Origin: Kuafuiihalomonas sp039024635 | GTDB taxonomy: Bacteria > Myxococcota > Kuafuiibacteriia > Kuafuiibacteriales > Kuafuiibacteriaceae | Length of the DNA: 64,000 nt | Reading direction: 5' to 3' | Assembly: GCA_039024635.1 (NCBI GenBank) | Contig: JBCCQA010000025.1 | Location: 18,183-82,182, forward strand | Part shown: piece after piece, positions 18,409-26,607 of the stretch | Layout: the number at the start of each line of letters is the position of its first letter | How positions within the stretch are numbered: position 1 is the stretch's first letter | Translations under genes and position numbers: made by a program | Notes under the pieces: model-generated | The model's input: only the letters and a program-made list of their open reading frames with translations | What the model was told of the DNA's origin: nothing | The model's database searches: none

Positions 18409-19684
18409 GATCCGTCTTCACGGCGCCCGAGCAGCTCAAAGAGCTCTGGCTTCGGCTTCAGCCGAGCGCCGAAGCGAAGCCCTGCGTGCGCTGTCCCATC
18501 GCCTGGCCGAGGCCGCGCAAGCCATCGAGGCGGCCCAGGCCGCCGACCTCGCCCAAGCCCAGGCCGAGGCCCTGGCCCCCGCGCTGCTCCAGCGCCTCGC
18601 TCTTCCGGCCTCGAAGAGACAGGTCCTGCAGCAGGGCATCCGTGATCTGATCGGGGCCCGAGATCCGGTGGGCCGGGTCCTGCGTCGCACCGAGCTGGCC
18701 TCCGGCCTCGTCCTTACGCAGGTCAGCCATCCCATCGGCGTTGTCCTCGTCATTTTCGAGAGCCGACCCGACGCTGCCGTTCAGATCGGATCTCTGGCCA
18801 TCCGAAGCGGCAATGCCGTCGTCCTCAAAGGAGGCCGAGAGGCTCGACGAAGCGTCGGACTGCTCGTCGACTTGATGCGCCAGTCCCTGGTCTCCGTCGG
18901 CCTGGATCCCGACGCCATCCAGAGCATCGAGGGCCGGGCCGAGGTCGCTGAGCTTCTCACCCAAGACCGGCTCATCGACCTCGTGATCCCTCGGGGTTCG
19001 TCCCAGCTGGTTCGGAGCATCCAGAACCAGACTCGGATCCCGGTGCTCGGTCACGCCGATGGCGTCTGCCACGTGTACCTCGACGCTGCCGCCGAGCCTG
19101 CCATGGCCGAGCGTATCGTGCTCGACGCCAAGTGCGATGCGCCCTCAGCCTGCAATGCCGTCGAGACCTTGCTCGTGCATCGAGCGTTCGTGCCGCGGTT
19201 CAGACCTCTCCTCGAGGCCCTGGATCGGGCCGGAGTTCGCCTGTTCGGCGACGAGGAGATCGTTGGCCTCGCTTTGAAGGTCGAGCCAGCCGACGAGTCG
19301 GCCTGGGGGACGGAGTACGGCGCCCTCGCGCTCTCGATCCGGGTGGTCTCTTCGATGGAGGAGGCCATCGAACACATCCATCGCCATGGGAGCTCCCACA
19401 CCGACGCCATCGTCACCGAGGATGTCGATGTGGCAGAGCTCTTCTTGAGCCAAGTGGACTCGGCCTCGGTCTTCCACAACGCCAGCCCGCGCTTTGCCGA
19501 CGGTCAGCGCTACGGTCTGGGGGCCGAGCTGGGCATCAGCACCGGCCGGGTCCATGCCCGGGGCCCGGTGGGCATCGAGGGACTCCTCACCACCAAGTGG
19601 CTCCTGCGGGGCCAAGGCCAGGGTGCATCCGAGTTCGGGCCCGGTAAGAAACACTACACCCACCGCGTGCTCGACCCAGATTGA
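18401..19684 (+). CDS. proA: Gamma-glutamyl phosphate reductase
   Basis: 427 residues, the usual length. It reduces gamma-glutamyl phosphate with NADPH to glutamate semialdehyde, the second proline step. Recognisable blocks are VLVIFESRPDAAVQI, NAVVLKGGREA, LIDLVIPRGSSQLV, VYLDAAAEP, the catalytic cysteine in SACNAVETLL, and a C-terminal region ending GIEGLLTTKWLLRGQG. It overlaps proB by 8 bases and closes the helicase-sirtuin-proB-proA cluster. The third enzyme, proC, is encoded about 3 kb downstream on the other strand. Confidence 0.95.
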   Translation: MSEIRLHGARAAQRALASASAERRSEALRALSHRLAEAAQAIEAAQAADLAQAQAEALAPALLQRLALPASKRQVLQQGIRDLIGARDPVGRVLRRTELASGLVLTQVSHPIGVVLVIFESRPDAAVQIGSLAIRSGNAVVLKGGREARRSVGLLVDLMRQSLVSVGLDPDAIQSIEGRAEVAELLTQDRLIDLVIPRGSSQLVRSIQNQTRIPVLGHADGVCHVYLDAAAEPAMAERIVLDAKCDAPSACNAVETLLVHRAFVPRFRPLLEALDRAGVRLFGDEEIVGLALKVEPADESAWGTEYGALALSIRVVSSMEEAIEHIHRHGSSHTDAIVTEDVDVAELFLSQVDSASVFHNASPRFADGQRYGLGAELGISTGRVHARGPVGIEGLLTTKWLLRGQGQGASEFGPGKKHYTHRVLDPD

Positions 19685-20063
19685 CCGGGTCAGCCCTGGA
19701 ATTCCGGCGGCCCCGAACGACCTTCTTGGCGATATCAGGCCAGGATCGTGCGGGGGTCCAGGCGGAGCTCGGAGAGATTCTCCACCGGAGAGCGGCCCGG
19801 CTGGAGGCCAGCCTGGGAGATCCTCAGGAGCTGGGCGAACGGGCGGAAGCCGTTCAGTCCCTGCATGAGCGCGGCGGTAGAGGCCGTGGACGAGACCAGG
19901 GCTCGACTGGTGGAGGCCCGCGACCTGACCCAGGCCTTGATCAGGTGAAGCTAGGCACTCTGTCCAACTCCGTGCGTCTCGAGCAAGGCCTCACTCAGGC
20001 GCAAGACCTGACGGAGGCATGGTGGCCTGGGTCGAAGCCGGGCTCCCCAGGGATGGTTGAGCA
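19685..20063 (+). other. 379-bp intergenic stretch between proA and aceA, no confident gene
   Basis: The stretch lies between the convergent ends of proA and aceA. The minus strand holds an open run of about 72 codons (19735-19950) with coding-like third-position GC but only an internal ATG, and the plus strand has an overlapping 66-codon frame from a GTG at 19748. Neither matches a family I recognise. It may be a gene remnant or untranslated 3' sequence. Confidence 0.4.
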
Positions 20064-22322
20064 TCAGTTGCCGCCGCTGGTGCCGATGAGCTCGACCACG
20101 GCCTTGTACTTGTCCTCGAACAGCGTCTGCACACGCTCCTCGTTTACGTTGGCGACGATGATCTGACCGACCTCTTCCTGTACTTCGCCGTAAATCCCGA
20201 GCTTCTTCATGCCCAGTGTTTGATGATGATTGTCCGCGGTCGGGGTGAGGTAGTGGACCGAGTTCGCCTTGTAGCGATGAATCAGGAATAGGTGCATCAG
20301 CGTCATGAGGCGCTTTTGCCGCAGCTTGGTGTCGAAGGTGTTCTGGTCGCGGACCGAGATGATGGCGTTGCCCCTTCGATCTCGGATGCTGCCGAACACG
20401 ATGTTGGCCACCTTTTCGGTTCGGCGCATCAGCGCCAGCTCGAGCACTTCGTAGCCGCTGTAGGGTCGGAGTTGAACGTCGAAACCTTCGCTGATGTCGT
20501 GACGACGGCACCAGTGGCCCAGCCACTCGGCGAGCACCGTCTTCGGAACCTCGGTCTGGATGAGGTGCTGGAACTGGGTCGAGCCCTTGCCCATGGCTTT
20601 GGTGCTCGCGGTCCGGCCCGAAGCGGCCATCAAAGCCGCGTCCAGTCGTGGCCCGCCGACGTGGGTCTGCGGCGTACGGTAGGGCGACTCGACCAGGCGC
20701 AGCTTCCGCTGGAGCTTGGCCAAAGCCAGCATGCCCTCTTGCCGCAGGGCGGTGGCGAACTCTTCGCCGGCCAGACCGTCGGCCTGGTGGCCGCCGTAGG
20801 TGATGAAGTTGAACACGAAGCCCAGCTTGCCGAGCTCGGCCGGGAACTGCTTCATCTCCTCTTCGCTCATGCCGGTCGTGTCCCAGTTGAAGGAAGGCGA
20901 CAGGTTGTAGGCGAGCATCTTGTCCGGATAGACGGCGTGGATGGCGTCGGCGAACTCCTTCGCGTCCTTCAGGTCCGCGGTCTTGGTCTCCATCCACAGG
21001 ATGTCGGCGAAGGGCGCTACGGCGAGGGACTTGGCGATGGCGTAAGGGATACCGCTTCTGACCTGATAGTAGCCCTCGGTCGTCTTGGCCGGGGCGGGAT
21101 CCCAGTGGACGTCGAGCCCCATGGACTTTGCCCGCTCTTGAACGTCGAAGTGAGAGGCGGTCCGTGCGAAGCGCTCGAACTCGTCGACGCTCATCGAGAA
21201 GCTGGTGCCCTCGCTCTCTTGGAAGCGCATCGCGGCGGCGACGGCTTCGCCCAGGGTCTTCAGGCCTGCTGCGGCCTGCCAAGCGTCGAGCACCCGATCC
21301 GTGGCTGCGCTGACGAGCTTGGCGCTGCTGCCGCCCCCCTCTTGGACGTGCTGCTTGGCCATGTCGTCGACTTCGCGATCGATGCCGACGCTCTCCATCC
21401 ATCCTCTGGCCTTGGCCATTTCGGTATCGGACAGCGTGTAGAGCAGGTGGCCTCGCACCTCCTCGGCGCCCTTGGAGGCCAGTCGCTGAAGAGTAGCGAC
21501 GTAGATCGCCTTGTAGCTCGGGATGCCGGGCGTTGTCGTTCCGAGGATGAAGGGATGGTCTCGCTCGTCGGTTCGGCTCTCGACGTAGGTCGCGGCCTCG
21601 GCGTCGGTGCGGGCCACGATGAGCCCGGGTACGCCCATGATGTCGAGCTGTAGGCGCGCTGCGTTCAGTCGTCGGATCTGTTCGTCGACCGGGACCAAGA
21701 CCTTACCACCTTGGTGACCACACTTCTTCACCCCCGGCTTCTGGTCTTCGATGTGGTAGCCCGGAACGCCGATCTCGACGAAACGACGCACCAGGTTGCG
21801 GACGTGGGCGTCGCCGCCGTGGCCGGTGTCGGCGTCGGCGATGATGAATGGCCGATAGTCGATTTCAGGCGTGGCGTCTCGCTCGCTTTCGCTCATGCGG
21901 GCTCGATGGAAAGACTGGTTGCGGTCGGCGGCGAGGAGTGCCCGAACGATGGGGGCCGCCTCGTCCGGGACCTGGCTCAGCGGGTAGCTCGCGAGGTCGG
22001 CGCCGGGGTCCTCGGTGATTGAACCCTTGGCCGACGTCGCCCAGCCGCCGAGATAGATGCCTTCGATCCCGAGCCGTCGCATGCTGACCGCCTGGCCGGG
22101 AGAGTAGGGCCCGAAGGTCGTGATGGACTTGTTGGACGCGAAGAGCTCTCGCAGTCGTGCATGGAATTGCTCCGCCGCCTCCCGCGCGACGGTGTAGTCC
22201 ACCTGGATGGCGCCCTGCAGCTCGGCGACGTCCCGAGCGCTATAGAGTCTCGTAATCTCCTTGAAGCGGGGCGTATCGGTGAATTCGTGGACTCTACGAA
22301 GTCGCTCTTCGAACGTGCGCAT
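20064..22322 (-). CDS. aceA: Isocitrate lyase, long form
   Basis: 752 residues, against ~430-530 for common isocitrate lyases, in the size class of the long AceA/Icl2 forms. It splits isocitrate to glyoxylate and succinate in the glyoxylate shunt, allowing growth on acetate or fatty acids. The catalytic loop KKCGH is present, along with FIIADADTGHGG, GYHIEDQ and IVARTDAEAA. The extra sequence is mainly after the core barrel. No malate synthase is in the window. The fatty-acid beta-oxidation genes at 34-39 kb would supply its acetyl-CoA. Confidence 0.92.
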   Translation of the reverse strand: MRTFEERLRRVHEFTDTPRFKEITRLYSARDVAELQGAIQVDYTVAREAAEQFHARLRELFASNKSITTFGPYSPGQAVSMRRLGIEGIYLGGWATSAKGSITEDPGADLASYPLSQVPDEAAPIVRALLAADRNQSFHRARMSESERDATPEIDYRPFIIADADTGHGGDAHVRNLVRRFVEIGVPGYHIEDQKPGVKKCGHQGGKVLVPVDEQIRRLNAARLQLDIMGVPGLIVARTDAEAATYVESRTDERDHPFILGTTTPGIPSYKAIYVATLQRLASKGAEEVRGHLLYTLSDTEMAKARGWMESVGIDREVDDMAKQHVQEGGGSSAKLVSAATDRVLDAWQAAAGLKTLGEAVAAAMRFQESEGTSFSMSVDEFERFARTASHFDVQERAKSMGLDVHWDPAPAKTTEGYYQVRSGIPYAIAKSLAVAPFADILWMETKTADLKDAKEFADAIHAVYPDKMLAYNLSPSFNWDTTGMSEEEMKQFPAELGKLGFVFNFITYGGHQADGLAGEEFATALRQEGMLALAKLQRKLRLVESPYRTPQTHVGGPRLDAALMAASGRTASTKAMGKGSTQFQHLIQTEVPKTVLAEWLGHWCRRHDISEGFDVQLRPYSGYEVLELALMRRTEKVANIVFGSIRDRRGNAIISVRDQNTFDTKLRQKRLMTLMHLFLIHRYKANSVHYLTPTADNHHQTLGMKKLGIYGEVQEEVGQIIVANVNEERVQTLFEDKYKAVVELIGTSGGN

Positions 22323-22488
22323 GCTGCCGCCACCCTGCGTGAAATCTCCTTCCGAAGTCGAGCCACGCAGGCGGGGATGACGAGCGGTACGGGCGGATGC
22401 TCCGGCGAAGAACGTCGAAGACGACCATCGTTACCAAACTAGGATGCAGAAGATCGGGCAGGGACCCTGGGACAAGAATGCATGTTCT

Positions 22489-23304
22489 TCAGTCGCCTCC
22501 GAGCTCCTTGGCGCGTCGAGACGCCGCTTCCACCGCGTCCATGATCGTCGTACGCAGTCCGCCGCCTTCGAGAACGTGCAGACCCGCGATGGCCGTTCCA
22601 CCCGGCGAAGTGACCTGATCCTTCAGTCGCCCCGGATGCTCCTGGGTTTTCTGGAGCATTTGGGCGGCGCCGAGGAGCGTCTGGGTGGCGAGGTCCTGAG
22701 CGACCTCCCGTGACAAGCCGACTTTTACCCCGGCGTCGGCAAAGGCCTCAATGATCAAAAAGACGTAGGCGGGGCCGCTTCCCGAGAGACCGGTGACGGC
22801 ATCGAGGTGTTCTTCGTCGACCCTTACGCTTCGGCCGACAGCGTCGAACATTTCGGCTGCGAGGTCGAGGTCCGCGTCCGAAGCGTGCCGGCCTTTGGCG
22901 AGCGCGGTGGCGGCCGCGCCGACTTTGGCGGGGGTGTTGGGCATAGCCCGCACGACCCGCACGGCGCCTTCGACCCACTCCTCTAAGCGATCGGTGCCGA
23001 GGCCCGCCGCCACCGAGACCAACAGCTTTCCGTCCCAGGCCTTGGCGCTCTCGGTGAGCACCCGTTGGGCGATCTGAGGCTTTACGCCCAACAGCACGAC
23101 GTCAGCCGCCGCTATGGCGCTCGCGTTGTCCGGTGCCCAGCCTACACCGAGCTCCGAAGCCAGTGCCTCAGCGCGCTCGGGGCGTCGGCAGGTCAGCGTG
23201 ACCCGGTCGGGGGCGATGGCCCCTCGATGCAGGAGGCCGCGGAGGATGGCGGTCCCCATGTTGCCAGCGCCGACGAGGGCGAGGCGAGATTCGGCCAGTT
23301 TCAC
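22489..23304 (-). CDS. proC: Pyrroline-5-carboxylate reductase
   Basis: 271 residues from a GTG at 23304. It catalyses the last step of proline synthesis. The Rossmann motif GAGNMG lies at 11-16; later come VLLGVKPQ, RAMPNTPA, TGLSGSGPAYVFL and QVTSPGGTTA-like QVTSPGGTAIAG. The open frame extends upstream to 23940, but the GTG overlaps the stop of the methyltransferase gene by 4 bases (GTGA) and starts just before the Rossmann fold. Coupling to an rRNA methyltransferase is unusual but probably only a shared transcript. Confidence 0.94.
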   Translation of the reverse strand: MKLAESRLALVGAGNMGTAILRGLLHRGAIAPDRVTLTCRRPERAEALASELGVGWAPDNASAIAAADVVLLGVKPQIAQRVLTESAKAWDGKLLVSVAAGLGTDRLEEWVEGAVRVVRAMPNTPAKVGAAATALAKGRHASDADLDLAAEMFDAVGRSVRVDEEHLDAVTGLSGSGPAYVFLIIEAFADAGVKVGLSREVAQDLATQTLLGAAQMLQKTQEHPGRLKDQVTSPGGTAIAGLHVLEGGGLRTTIMDAVEAASRRAKELGGD

Positions 23305-24467
23305 CCCTTGGTCATACGCGAGTCGGACCGGGTCGTGTAGACTGTGACCGGTCGACCTCCGTGGTCGGCCCTCACTCGGGCTTCGAGCGAAAGCTCGGTG
23401 GCCGCGATCAGCTTGGGGTCGGGCCCGACCAGCGCCGCCTCCCACCGAGGAAGGGTCCGAAGCTGCGCCCCGAGCGCGGCGTACAATCGTCGAAGATGGG
23501 GGCCTCTTCCAACTCGGTCCCCGTAGGGCGGGTTGGCCACCAAGAGGCCTCGGCGCTCGGACCAGTCGGGCTGGACGGCTCGCCCCATCGGCGCCACCAG
23601 GGTTTGGAGCTCGACCTCGGCCCGCTCGGCGTTGGCCTGCGTGCGGTCCACGGCGCCGGCGTCTCGGTCCGAGGCCCAGAGCTCGGTGGCGTTGGCATGG
23701 ACTCCGGTCGCGGGTCGGGGCGGGAGCTCTTGAAAGCGCGGGAAGGACTCGAAGGCGAAGTGTCGCCCCGCGCCCGGTAGTCGTCCGGTCAGGATCGACG
23801 CCGCTTCGATGGGGATGGTTCCGCTCCCGCAGAAAGGGTCCCATAGGACTTCGTAGTCCTCGACGCCAACCCCCGCTTCCAAGAGCATGGCCCGAGCGAT
23901 GTCCTCTCGCAGCGGCGCTTTGCCCACGTCGGGCCGCCACCCCCGACGCCGAAGGGGCTCACCCGAAGTGTCGACGGCCAAGGTGAAGCGGTCGCTCTCG
24001 ACCTGAACCCGGACCAGGACCGGCGCTTCGGCGTCGTCGGCTGGGGCCAGAGACTCGACCGGACGATCCGTCGCCTCCGCAGCCGCGAGCAGGATCCGCT
24101 CGGCGATGGCCCCGGTGTGCCGAAGCCGAGACCGCTGAGCCTTGGCCTGCACCTTCAGTCGGGCCGTCGGTCCGAGCACGTCCCGCCATGGAAGTTCCGC
24201 CGCCTTTCGAACCAGCTCTCCAAAGGCCCGGGCCTTGAAGCGCCCCAGCTCCCAGGACACGAACAGAGCGCAGCCCAGCCCTAGGCTCGTTAGCAGCAGT
24301 CCGGCGTCATCGGTCTCGAATGAGACGCCACCGGATCGGACATCGTCGGCCGGCGCCACGCCCAGCTCGCTGAGCTCCCGCCGGACTAAGGCTTCGAGTC
24401 CGGGACTACATGCAGCCCAGAGCTTCAAGGAGTCACTCCCACCGCTTGCCAGCGCTTCATCGGCCAC
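23301..24467 (-). CDS. THUMP-domain class I RNA methyltransferase (RlmL/Trm-like)
   Basis: 388 residues. The N-terminal ~160 residues look like a ferredoxin-like plus THUMP RNA-binding region (ACSPGLEALVRREL; TARLKVQAKAQRSRL). The C-terminal SAM-dependent domain has the block LREDIARAMLLEAG, WDPFCGSGTIPIEAA and the catalytic NPPYGDR, the pattern of N2-guanosine methyltransferases such as the N-terminal half of RlmL. The probable substrate is 23S rRNA or tRNA; which one cannot be told from sequence. Its stop overlaps the proC start. Confidence 0.88.
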   Translation of the reverse strand: MADEALASGGSDSLKLWAACSPGLEALVRRELSELGVAPADDVRSGGVSFETDDAGLLLTSLGLGCALFVSWELGRFKARAFGELVRKAAELPWRDVLGPTARLKVQAKAQRSRLRHTGAIAERILLAAAEATDRPVESLAPADDAEAPVLVRVQVESDRFTLAVDTSGEPLRRRGWRPDVGKAPLREDIARAMLLEAGVGVEDYEVLWDPFCGSGTIPIEAASILTGRLPGAGRHFAFESFPRFQELPPRPATGVHANATELWASDRDAGAVDRTQANAERAEVELQTLVAPMGRAVQPDWSERRGLLVANPPYGDRVGRGPHLRRLYAALGAQLRTLPRWEAALVGPDPKLIAATELSLEARVRADHGGRPVTVYTTRSDSRMTKG

Positions 24468-24578
24468 CCCGAGGGTTCTTCCAGCCCAGGCTGACGTCCA
24501 CCGCTCGCTTCATCAAATCGACCAGGGAAGCCTTCTCTCAGTGGACTTAGTCAATGGTCAGGTCCACCCTGTCTCTCG

Positions 24579-24809
24579 ATGGCCGAGGTGAACGTTCATG
24601 AAGCGAAGACCCATCTGTCGAAGCTTCTGGCCCGGGTGCAGGGCGGGGAGGAGATCGTGATCGCGAAAGGGGGCCGTCCGGTTGCCCGTCTCGTCCCCTA
24701 TCGGAAGCGCGGCACCCGGAGCTTCGGCGTCGACCGAGGAGTCTTCGAAGTGCCCGACGACTTCGACGCGCCCTTGGACCCCGAGCTCCTGGAGAGCTTC
24801 GAGGCTTGA
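24579..24809 (+). CDS. Type II antitoxin, Phd/YefM family
   Basis: 76 residues beginning with the family pattern VNVHEAKTHLSKLLARV and then EEIVIAKGGRPVARLVPY, the DNA-binding beta-strand and helix region of Phd/YefM antitoxins. The acidic C-terminus (DDFDAPLDPELLESFEA) would wrap the toxin. It overlaps the PIN toxin gene by 4 bases (TTGA), the normal antitoxin-first order, and probably represses its own promoter upstream of 24579. Confidence 0.9.
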   Translation: MAEVNVHEAKTHLSKLLARVQGGEEIVIAKGGRPVARLVPYRKRGTRSFGVDRGVFEVPDDFDAPLDPELLESFEA

Positions 24810-25195
24810 GGCTGCTCCTCGACACCCACTGCTTCTTGTGGCTCCAGACCCATCCGGAACGCTTCTCCGAGGGGCTGCTGGCGCTCTTGGCCTCGGACGA
24901 GAACGAGCTACTCCTTTCTTCGGCCAGCGCTTGGGAGATCGCCATCAGGTACGGGCTAGGGAAGCTCTCCTTGCCCCTTCCCCCGAGCCGCTACGTTCCG
25001 ACCCGGATGGCGAGTTCCGGCGTCGAGCCTCTCGCCATCGAGATCGCCCACGGGGCTCAGGTGGCCGAGCTGCCGCCTCATCACCGAGACCCTTTCGATC
25101 GCCTCCTCGTCGCCCAGGCCCAGCTCGAGAAGCTCACTCTGGTGACCGCCGACGACCAGATCGAGGCCTACGACGTCGAACTGATGCGGGTCTGA
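24806..25195 (+). CDS. vapC: Type II toxin, PIN-domain RNase (VapC-like)
   Basis: 129 residues starting with LLLDTHCFLWL, the PIN subgroup that begins D-T-H-x-x-L-W. Acidic metal-binding residues are visible in LDTH, ASAWEIAI, DPFDRLLVAQA and TADDQI. PIN toxins cleave tRNA or rRNA and are held inactive by the antitoxin encoded just upstream. The start is a TTG overlapping the antitoxin stop. No other mobile feature is visible around the pair. Confidence 0.9.
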   Translation: MRLLLDTHCFLWLQTHPERFSEGLLALLASDENELLLSSASAWEIAIRYGLGKLSLPLPPSRYVPTRMASSGVEPLAIEIAHGAQVAELPPHHRDPFDRLLVAQAQLEKLTLVTADDQIEAYDVELMRV

Positions 25196-25225
25196 TCTCC
25201 GCGCCGCCCACGGGCGAGCCGAGAC

Positions 25226-26561
25226 TCAGAGGCACGCGACCTGGTAGCGGATCTGGACCTTGGAACCCGCGCCCGGCACCGACAAGGGGAGGAAGTTCAC
25301 CGAGTTGGTCGAGATGTCGTAGGCCCAGTTGAGATGGCCGGAGTCTTCCCGGTCCGGAATCATCACGTCGTCGACCCGGACTTCGACCGTCCCGATGACG
25401 GCCTGGTTCGTCAGGAAGAAGCGACTTCCAAAACCGCCAGGCGACGTGTGCGACAGCTCCTCGAGCCTCCGGGACCAGTCCCTCGCACAAATCGACGCGT
25501 GGACGCCGCCCGTTCGGTCGACCAGCTCGACCAGACTGGGCGCCGGCCGGGCGAGGAGACCCTCGTCGGTCTCGCAGCCCGACTCACCGCCGGAGATGGC
25601 GGCGAAAGAGACCTTGTAGGTGTTGCGTAGGCCCTTGATGGAGAGCAGCTGATCGACGGCAGCGTCGAGGTCGATGACCGACTGGTCGCTCTCGTTCGTC
25701 AACGCGATGACGCTCAGCACAGCCTCCGTTCGCAGGTGGCCGACGTCGCCGCGTCGACGGTGACGTCCAGAGTGGGTTCGAGGCCGCCGTCGAAGTCAGG
25801 GTCGCTCAGGGCAGCGAGCCAGGCTTCTCGACCGTTCCCTGGCGAGCGGTCGAAGGCTCTTGGTGCGCCGAATTCGTCTCGGACCCAGCCGCCCCCCCAG
25901 AAAGCGGATGAAGATCCGTGCGTCAAAGGCCTGAGCGTCGACGAACTGAAAGAAGGCGTCGTAGTTCTCCCCCAGCTGGGGCAACAGCGGGCCCATCGAA
26001 GCCGTATCGTCCAAGATCCAGATGGCGTCGGCCTTGGGACGACGCAGCATTTCGAAGTCTTCGACCTGAACTCGAGGCTCGAAGGGCATATCGTCTCCGC
26101 AGGCTGCGCTCGGTCTGAGGCCGACGGGGACCCGGGCTCTTCGTCCGCTCGGGCTTTGCACTTCGATGGCACCGTTGAGACGCCAACAGTCCGAAGGTTC
26201 GATAGCGAAGTCATTCTCCGAACTCGCCGAGCGCAGGCTGTCCAGGGCGGCCAAGTCGATGGCCTCTCGGCTCCTCACCCACAGCAGCGGCCGCTCCGGT
26301 GGGCAGGGACAAGACGCGCGGGCCGCGGCTTGAAGGAGGCGGAACTTCGGCCCGTCCCGAATGAGTCTGGCCTTGATGTCGAAGCTTCGGGGCGGTCGGG
26401 GCGAGCGAATCACCGTTCGGAAGCTGAGGGACGGCCCGCTCGCCAGGCGCGTCGTCCAGCCCGCCGCCGTCGGGCGGGCTGCACCCGAGGAGGGCAAGAC
26501 CGAGCGAAAGCCGGTGCCTGGTAGTCCCTCGCTGCCGGGACACGGTCCTGAGTGCCGCCAT
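25226..26561 (-). pseudogene. vWA-domain lipoprotein gene with three apparent frame disruptions
   Basis: Three reading frames together spell one myxobacterial-type vWA lipoprotein. The leader RLSLGLALLGC, with a lipobox, lies in the frame opening at 26561. The vWA MIDAS strand WILDDTASM lies in a second frame after ~26460. A third frame supplies GGWVRDEF...AWLAALSDPDF, entered at a run of seven C on the plus strand (25892-25898). The second frame then resumes with GHLRTEAVLSVIALTNESDQS and runs to the end (SICARDW, LNWAYD, GSKVQIRY). Restoring the frame gives about 440 residues. It is either a decaying gene or a locus with assembly indels. Confidence 0.7.
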
Positions 26562-26590
26562 TGGCCTCCATTCCGTCGGCGATTGAGAGA

Positions 26591-26607
26591 CTATTCACAT
26601 GTTCAGT
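26591..26607 (+). promoter_or_regulatory. Candidate LexA (SOS) box at the mrfA start
   Basis: CTATTCACATGTTCAGT agrees at 14 of 17 positions with the LexA motif I recall for Myxococcus xanthus (CTRHAMRYBYGTTCAGS). It sits in a dyad: GTTCAGTGAAC is a perfect palindrome (26601-26611), flanked by TTCAC/GTGAA. It overlaps the first ATG (26599). That would fit repression if transcription starts close by and translation begins at the ATG at 26629, but GAGAGA at 26585-26590 is also a fair Shine-Dalgarno sequence for the earlier ATG. Confidence 0.4.

Noticed and set aside
19735..19950. 72-codon open run on the minus strand between proA and aceA
   Set aside because: There is no proper start, no recognisable family, and an equally open frame on the other strand.
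20292..21653. 453-codon plus-strand frame opposite aceA
   Set aside because: It is antisense to a clear isocitrate lyase with catalytic motifs and has no recognisable domain.
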